Assembly (NCBI GenBank): GCA_026770615.1 | Contig: MU631309.1 | Span: forward strand, 404,557 to 426,516 | Length of the DNA: 21,960 nucleotides | From: Pavlovales sp. CCMP2436 | Taxonomy: Eukaryota > Haptophyta > Pavlovophyceae > Pavlovales | Direction of reading: 5' to 3' | Shown: positions 18,006 to 21,960 of the stretch, in pieces | Layout of the letters: the number at the start of each line of letters is the position of its first letter | Numbering within the stretch: the stretch's first letter is position 1 | Translations under genes and position numbers: made by a program | Notes under the pieces: model-generated | What the model was told of the DNA's origin: nothing | The model's input: only the letters and a program-made list of their open reading frames with translations | The model's database searches: none

Positions 18006-18530
18006 GATAATTTAGCACGCAATCCTCTTCCGGTTCAGCTTTTCACTGTGCACCGAGAGCTGGCTCCAGCAGTTATGTTCTCAAAATTGCGGGGCGTTTG
18101 GCCCTGCTCTTTCAGCGGGATACACGCGGTGCCACGTGGCTCGCTTCTGCGGCAGCGCGTGCATGCGGCTGTCGTGGCGGGCGCACAAGCAGTGCTGCGC
18201 GCGCTGAGCGGAGCAGGGCGGCGGAGACGAGTCGCAGAAGTGACGCGGCGCCCACCAGCGCGGCCTTCTCGGGGCCTGACAAGGGCTGCGCGGCGCGTGC
18301 TCGCAGCTCGGACAGGACAAGGAGCCATCGCCTCCACCGAGCCCACCGCTGTCGCCGCTGAGTCCGCAGCCAAGCCCGCCGCCGAGCCCGCCGCCGCCGA
18401 GCCCGCCGCCGCCGAGCCAGCCGACATCGGCGGTCTCTCGCGCATACTCGCCGCAGCATCTCCCCGCCGCGGACCTGCGCGCACACACAGCAAAGACACA
18501 CGCTTAACACAAAATCCGTATACAATCGCC
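18006..18530. other. GC-rich stretch with open frames on both strands
   Basis: Frames are open on both strands for 130-270 codons. The plus frame holds an Ala/Pro/Glu run (AAEPAAAEPAAAEPADIGG) from a short GCCGCCGAGCCC array near 18370-18420. The minus frame has SCPSCEHAPRSPCQ and other cysteines. No start, family or strand preference can be defended, so I list it as undecided. Confidence 0.3.
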
Positions 18531-18618
18531 TATGTCGTGCTGTGCTGTACCTGCCAGTGCAACGTGGTACCTAGCGACAGCGTAGCAAGAGGCTTGCATC
18601 GGGCGTTGTCCTTGATCA

Positions 18619-18649
18619 TATATATATATGTATATATATATATACATAC

Positions 18650-18680
<31 letters not shown>

Positions 18681-18709
18681 CATACATATATATATATATG
18701 TATGTATGA
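18619..18709. repeat. (TA)n microsatellite with ATGTATAC interruptions
   Basis: About 90 bp of alternating AT is broken by regularly placed GTATAT and ACATAC steps, so the tract is built of self-complementary pieces. It can form a long hairpin. Confidence 0.95.
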
Positions 18710-18956
18710 TAGGGATTCAAGCTGGCGTCTGACTGTTCTGAATGTTGTGCTGGTCTAAGCGCTGCGTCGCCCATTGCCTGCTGCGTGCCTTAGTCGGCAA
18801 CAGGTCGATTCCTGTTGCCTCGGCAAGGTACGCTGACGCCACGTCGCGCGGTGATGGTGGCGGCTGCTCCTCGGAGATCGGCGACTCCGTCGTTCGCGGC
18901 ACCTTCGCGGCGGGCGGAGTGGCCGGGGCCGGAGGGGCGTAGGGCTGTGTGCGGCT

Positions 18957-19343
18957 CTAATTGCGCGGCTTCCTGTCGCGCCAGAGCTCGGAGCGTGGGG
19001 ATGCACTGGACCGGTCAGCGAGGAATCCACGGGCGGCGGGTCGGGCCGGCATGGTCGGGGAGCGGTCGCCCTCTTCCCCGTCTCGTTGTTCCTTGTACTG
19101 CGGCTGCTTCGTAAAGATGATCTGAGTCTCCACACCGTCCGCCTTCACGTTGACGCCTGTGACACCGGGCAGCCGCCCGAGCAACTTGACGTGTTGCCGC
19201 TAAATCGCGAGGACCGTCTGCGTCTGCTTCTTCGCCTGCTGCATCGCTTTGCGCGATGCGACGGAATGCAGCTTCTTCTCAGAGGTCGGGGCGCATGCTC
19301 CGAGCTTTCCGAGGGCGAAGTCGTCCACCGCTATTGCTAGGAG
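18957..19343 (-). pseudogene. Broken Lys/Gln-rich protein with one TAG
   Basis: On the minus strand an open frame reads VDDFALGKLGACAPTSEKK and KAMQQAKKQTQTVLAI up to a TAG at about 19202, then continues in the same frame with RQHVKLLGRLPGVTGVNVKA, DGVETQIIFTKQPQYKEQ and a basic tail ending at 18957. Without the TAG it would be about 125 residues. The segment around LPGVTGVNVKADGV looks like a small alpha-beta fold, but I do not recognise it. CAG changed to TAG would explain the break. Confidence 0.4.
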
Positions 19344-19544
19344 TAACTAACAACTGCCGATTGCAAAAGAACAAAAAAAATAAAGAACAACAACAACAAA
19401 TGAATTCCAGGCTGCTCCGCTCGCCCTTCACCCCGCCGCAGCCCCTCATCCCGCAGCTTACCAAGCCACGTAAGGGTGATAGGAATAAAAAGCTGTAGCT
19501 GCTCAAAAACATGTGAACCAGCCCCAGGTTCGCAGGATCCTATG

Positions 19545-19790
19545 GAAGTGACTCCTAGTCTAATGGGTTAGGACCCCAGCCCTTTGGGTCGAGGTCCCGA
19601 GTTCAAATCCAATTCTTGGTCCTTTACGCCTTTGGCCCCTTAAGGTGGGCACCCTTTGATTAAGTCGGTTTGGCCCCGTACTTTCAATCGCCGGGGAGGC
19701 GATTGAGACTTCGGACTGAAAAGATCGTCGTCTCTAGGTGAGCTGTCATAGGACACGTCATTCTAAAATTAAACCTTATTTTATATGGTT
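19545..19790 (+). mobile_element. tRNA-derived SINE candidate
   Basis: An RNA polymerase III A box (TAGTCTAATGGG, 19556-19567) and B box (GAGTTCAAATCC, 19599-19610) stand about 45 bp apart as in a tRNA gene. A D-arm (GTCT/GGAC) and a weak anticodon stem can be drawn, but the T-stem and acceptor do not pair, so it is not a functional tRNA. A 170-bp unrelated body follows, with a perfect hairpin (CAATCGCC/GGCGATTG, 19685-19705), ending in AT-rich sequence near 19780. A tRNA-like head plus body fits a SINE. Confidence 0.55.
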
Positions 19791-20125
19791 GGAAAGAAAT
19801 GCCATGCCCGTACGCGGTACAGCTGCCGCGGTCTTTTGCGGTCTTTTGCCACCACCCTAGCCATCCTCGGCGCGCGGACGGCTGAGGGCTCGGGCGATGG
19901 GCTCAGCGGCGGGTATGGTGGCGGGGGGAATTCGCTAGAGCTCGGCGTCGGGCTTTGTGGCGGGCTGTGGGGCGGCCTCGGCGGCGGTGGCGACTGCGGC
20001 GGACTAGGCGGTAAGCTTGGTGGACGCGGGGATGCGCACCTCGCCACACCACCTCGCAGACGAGTACCAGCGAGGCAGCAAAGTGCGCTGGGCACGAGAC
20101 AGCGTGGAGCGAAGCGCGATCTCAC
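19781..20125 (-). CDS. Pro-rich small protein, possible
   Basis: From ATG 20125 (minus strand) the frame gives a basic, moderately hydrophobic start (RCLVPSALCCLAG). A proline-serine tract follows (PPSLPPSPPQSPPPP, then PPYPPLSPSPEP), and a basic end. SPPPP-type tracts occur in algal cell-wall glycoproteins. The plus strand over the same DNA reads as Gly-rich, so the tract may be only a GGCGG-type repeat. At 115 residues it could equally be an exon fragment. Confidence 0.3.
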   Translation of the reverse strand: MRSRFAPRCLVPSALCCLAGTRLRGGVARCASPRPPSLPPSPPQSPPPPRPPHSPPQSPTPSSSEFPPPPYPPLSPSPEPSAVRAPRMARVVAKDRKRPRQLYRVRAWHFFPTI

Positions 20126-20128
20126 GCC

Positions 20129-20347
20129 ATGCCATCCTCCTTAAAGAAGAGGCGTGACAGGGTGAAGGATCGACACGAAGAGCGCGTGCACGCTCAAGCC
20201 TGGGCGCGATCCGCCACGTTAGCCCATCGCGATGTCAACCTACGACAGGCTGTATCTCGGGAACGAGAGCAGCTTTTCACTAAGGACTTGTTGCTACGGT
20301 ATCTTGTCCTGGACAAGCTTGCGCCCGTCGCGTTTGTGCGCCTGTAG
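20129..20347 (+). CDS. Small basic protein, unknown
   Basis: This 72-codon frame starts MPSSLKKRRDRVKDRHEERV, continues as a charged helix and finishes LLLRYLVLDKLAPVAFVRL. Composition is ordinary rather than repetitive, which is why it is listed, but no family is recognised. Downstream, 20348-20585 holds no gene. It has a perfect palindrome AGGGGAGTACTCCCCT (20428-20443). Confidence 0.3.
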   Translation: MPSSLKKRRDRVKDRHEERVHAQAWARSATLAHRDVNLRQAVSREREQLFTKDLLLRYLVLDKLAPVAFVRL

Positions 20348-20585
20348 CGTATCGCGGACGGCAGCCATCGTGCCGCGAATTTAAATCAAAAGACCCAAAT
20401 CTTTCGCGGAGCTGTAGGCCTTCGACCAGGGGAGTACTCCCCTGCTTCGATACGGGCTGCAAGTAGGGGGACGTTAAAAGAACTACGGGATACTAAAAAA
20501 AAAGCTTAAAATACCCCCGCTCAGATGCCCCGGACCGTCATCTTGCTGGCTTGGACGAGCTCTGGGAGAGCGCTCCTCGCTTGGG

Positions 20586-21125
20586 ATGTCGAGCCGGCGG
20601 GGTGACCGGATTGCGTTTGTCGCGGGCCTGGTCGGGGTCGCCGCCGTGCTGATGCTGGCCTTCTCTCTGCTGCGCGTCCCGCTCAACTCGGCGCTCAGCC
20701 TGGTGCACCTCGCTGGCGGTGGGCTGGCCGGTGGGCTGGTCGGCGGGAGCGAGGGAGCGCTGCAGGGGGCGCTGGCGCATGCGGGCGCGGCGGGTGGCAA
20801 TGGCGCGCTGGGCGATACGAGGAGAGCGCACGGTCAGGGCGCACGGGAGGCGGCGCTGCAGGGGCGGGCCAGCGGTGGTGGCGGCGGCGGCGGTGGCGGC
20901 GGCAGCAGCAGTGATAGCGGTGGCAGCGGCGGCGGCAGCGGCGGCAGCGGCGGCAGCGGCGGCAGCGGCGGCAGCGGCGGCAGGGGTGACGCTGCGGCGC
21001 TCGGCGCGGCCTTCCGCGGCTCGCGGTGGGTGCAGCGGCAGGAGTTCCTGTGGAAGGACCGCTGCCCGTGTGAGGCCGCATTCGCTTTCGCCGAAGTGCC
21101 CCGCCTGTATGCAGAGCTGCCCAAG
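20586..21125 (+). CDS. Type II membrane protein, first exon or truncated copy
   Basis: MSSRRGDR is followed by a hydrophobic anchor (residues 9-29), a short helical part, a Gly/Ser linker (about residues 95-135, encoded by a GGCGGCAGC array) and then a folded start, FRGSRWVQRQEFLWKDRCPC and AFAFAEVPRLYAELPK. A short basic N-terminus, one anchor and a flexible stem before a lumenal domain is the layout of Golgi glycosyltransferases, but no catalytic motif is present here. The formal ORF continues to 21272, but those codons come from a foldback element and MITE C. The coding part probably ends near 21125, where AAG/GTGGTC could be a splice donor. The remaining exons would lie beyond the repeats or outside the window. 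Confidence 0.5.
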
Positions 21126-21188
21126 GTGGTCCTAGTGATCCTTTATTTTCGGCAGCTGCAGAGGGGGTTGGGTTCACCAGTGAAATCA

Positions 21189-21496
21189 TGCTTGTCCGAC
21201 CGACCAATTTTCAAAATGATTTTCTGTATTCAGATACAGGGGATCGCGGGCAATAAGAAAGGCGCTTTTTGAGGCTGAGGCTGAGTTTCTTAGCAAGTTA
21301 CATGCAAACAATGCTTAAATTTGCTTAAATTACGTACAAACAATGCAAAAAAGGCTTAGTTTCTTAACTCGACGGTTTCTTATTGCCCGCGATCCCCTGC
21401 ATGGTCCCAGACGCAATCAGGCGATAATCCTGATTGCGTCTGGGACCATTTTTGAATACAGAAATCCATTCTGAAAATCGGTCGGTCGGGCAAGCA
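21189..21496. mobile_element. Foldback element carrying MITE copy C in its left arm
   Basis: The left arm from TGCTTGTCCGACCGACC (21189) to the MITE, resumed after it at 21401-21421, pairs with the reverse complement of 21429-21496. The inner part is a perfect stem (TGGTCCCAGACGCAATCAGG with its complement, 21402-21448) around CGATAAT. Without the MITE the arms are about 70 bp each and align with matching lengths. No flanking duplication is obvious. Confidence 0.85.
21237..21399 (+). mobile_element. MITE copy C
   Basis: This 163-bp element begins CAGGGGATCGCGGGCAATA and ends with the reverse complement. It has the same internal GAGGCTGAGGCTGAGTTTC block as copy B. The left flank is TA and the right is CA. 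Deleting the element plus one flank restores a length match with the opposite arm of the foldback, so the right TA is probably mutated. Confidence 0.9.
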
Positions 21497-21520
21497 TCGA
21501 ATATTGGCTCACTGCGTACA

Positions 21521-21719
21521 TTAAGGGCCGTTCTACACTGAATTTGTTTTTCGTTGGCTTGGCGGGTGGAAGTTTTTTTTTCATTTCCATTCATGTTTCT
21601 ATTCTATACCCAGGCGCGACACCAGCGCAGCACCCCAACGGGAAGTTGGACAAAAAGTCGGTTGAAACCTCCGTCACGAGCACTGAGCAGGGGAGTGACC
21701 CAGAGACGGTCGAGGGGCC
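21521..21719 (+). other. Probable 5' end of a Harbinger-like element
   Basis: TTA (21521-21523, a possible target duplication) is followed by AGGGCCGTTCTACACTG, which resembles termini seen in PIF/Harbinger-type elements. It also resembles the GGCCCATTCCAAACAG end at 6836. About 200 bp of apparently untranslated sequence separate it from the transposase start. The other end lies outside the window. Confidence 0.4.
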
Positions 21720-21960
21720 ATGGACCCGACACTCGCAGCTGCCGCCTCGGCTGTGCTCTTCACGAACCTGCTGTTCGTGGTGGCGGTGGCTGCTCACTCG
21801 CGTGTCGAGCAGCCAATGCCTCGTGCCTCGATGCCGCGTCTCAACCGGTCCACGGTCATGGAGGAGGTTGTCTACAGCCTCCATGATCGCGAGTTCAAGC
21901 GGAGCTATCGCATGGACAAGGCAACCTTCCGCTTCGTCCTCTACCGTATCAGCCCGTACC
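21720..21960 (+). CDS. PIF/Harbinger (HARBI1-like) transposase, N-terminal part
   Basis: The frame from ATG 21720 is open to the window edge (80 codons). It begins with a hydrophobic stretch (MDPTLAAAASAVLFTNLLFV), followed by MPRLNRSTVMEEVVYSLHDR and then FKRSYRMDKATFRFVLYRIS. The last segment matches the F..fRMs..tF..Ll..i.P pattern that precedes the DDE_Tnp_4 catalytic domain in Harbinger transposases and HARBI1. The catalytic DDE residues would lie beyond the edge, so activity cannot be judged. The hydrophobic N-terminus is unusual for a nuclear enzyme and may mean that the true start is a later ATG (for example MPRAS or MPRLN). Confidence 0.72.
   Translation, partial: MDPTLAAAASAVLFTNLLFVVAVAAHSRVEQPMPRASMPRLNRSTVMEEVVYSLHDREFKRSYRMDKATFRFVLYRISPY

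Noticed and set aside
18742..18825. A possible class II tRNA gene (A-box-like TGGTCTAAGCG and GGTCGATTCC)
   Set aside because: The B box lacks one T, the T-loop would have the wrong size, and no 7-bp acceptor stem can be drawn.
20695..21207. Arg/Pro-rich minus-strand ORFs opposite the membrane protein
   Set aside because: They are antisense translations of the GGCGGCAGC array.

Overview
The window looks like nuclear DNA from a GC-rich eukaryote, most likely a unicellular alga or other protist. The codons of the recognisable genes are strongly GC-ending. The region is packed with eukaryotic transposon classes (Ty1/copia LTR element, LINE-like fragments, TA-flanked MITEs, foldback elements, a tRNA-like SINE and a PIF/Harbinger-type transposase). 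Nothing resembles bacterial operons, Shine-Dalgarno-led gene clusters, rRNA or CRISPR. The lineage (haptophyte, stramenopile or other) cannot be fixed from the sequence alone.

Layout. 1-1600: a tandem repeat edge, then a decayed LINE-like fragment with RNase H-like motifs, its 3' tail, and MITE copy A. 1601-5040: repeat-rich DNA with an Ala/Arg-coding GC minisatellite, a 120-bp direct repeat flanking a broken gene of unknown function (2586-3470), a 580-bp element with 16-bp terminal inverted repeats, and a diverged tandem duplication. 5279-6755: one long frameshifted coding region that resembles the C-terminal nuclease-like part of non-LTR retrotransposon proteins but has no reverse transcriptase beside it. 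6836-8800: a candidate DNA transposon bounded by a perfect 27-bp inverted repeat. It holds an AT-rich foldback, a broken coiled-coil/Cys gene on the minus strand, an array of 18 ACTCAC/GTGAGT motifs, and MITE copy B inserted in that array. 8865-10156: simple repeats and one unassigned reading frame.

10157-17010 is a complete but inactivated Ty1/copia retrotransposon in the order LTR, gag, protease, integrase, reverse transcriptase, RNase H, polypurine tract, LTR. It is broken by four TAG codons, one TGA and about four frameshifts. Between gag and protease it carries an in-frame octapeptide repeat and a cysteine-rich region that are not standard parts of copia elements.

17011-21960: a second, inverted copy of the LINE 3' tail, a 250-bp inverted-repeat element, an AT microsatellite, a decayed minus-strand gene, a tRNA-like SINE candidate, a Pro-rich frame, and the first exon or remnant of a type II membrane protein whose reading frame runs into a foldback element carrying MITE copy C. 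At the right edge is the 5' start of a Harbinger/HARBI1-like transposase. Most coding sequences here are mobile-element proteins, and most of them are dead. The two that could be live genes are the membrane-anchored protein at 20586 and the partial transposase at 21720.
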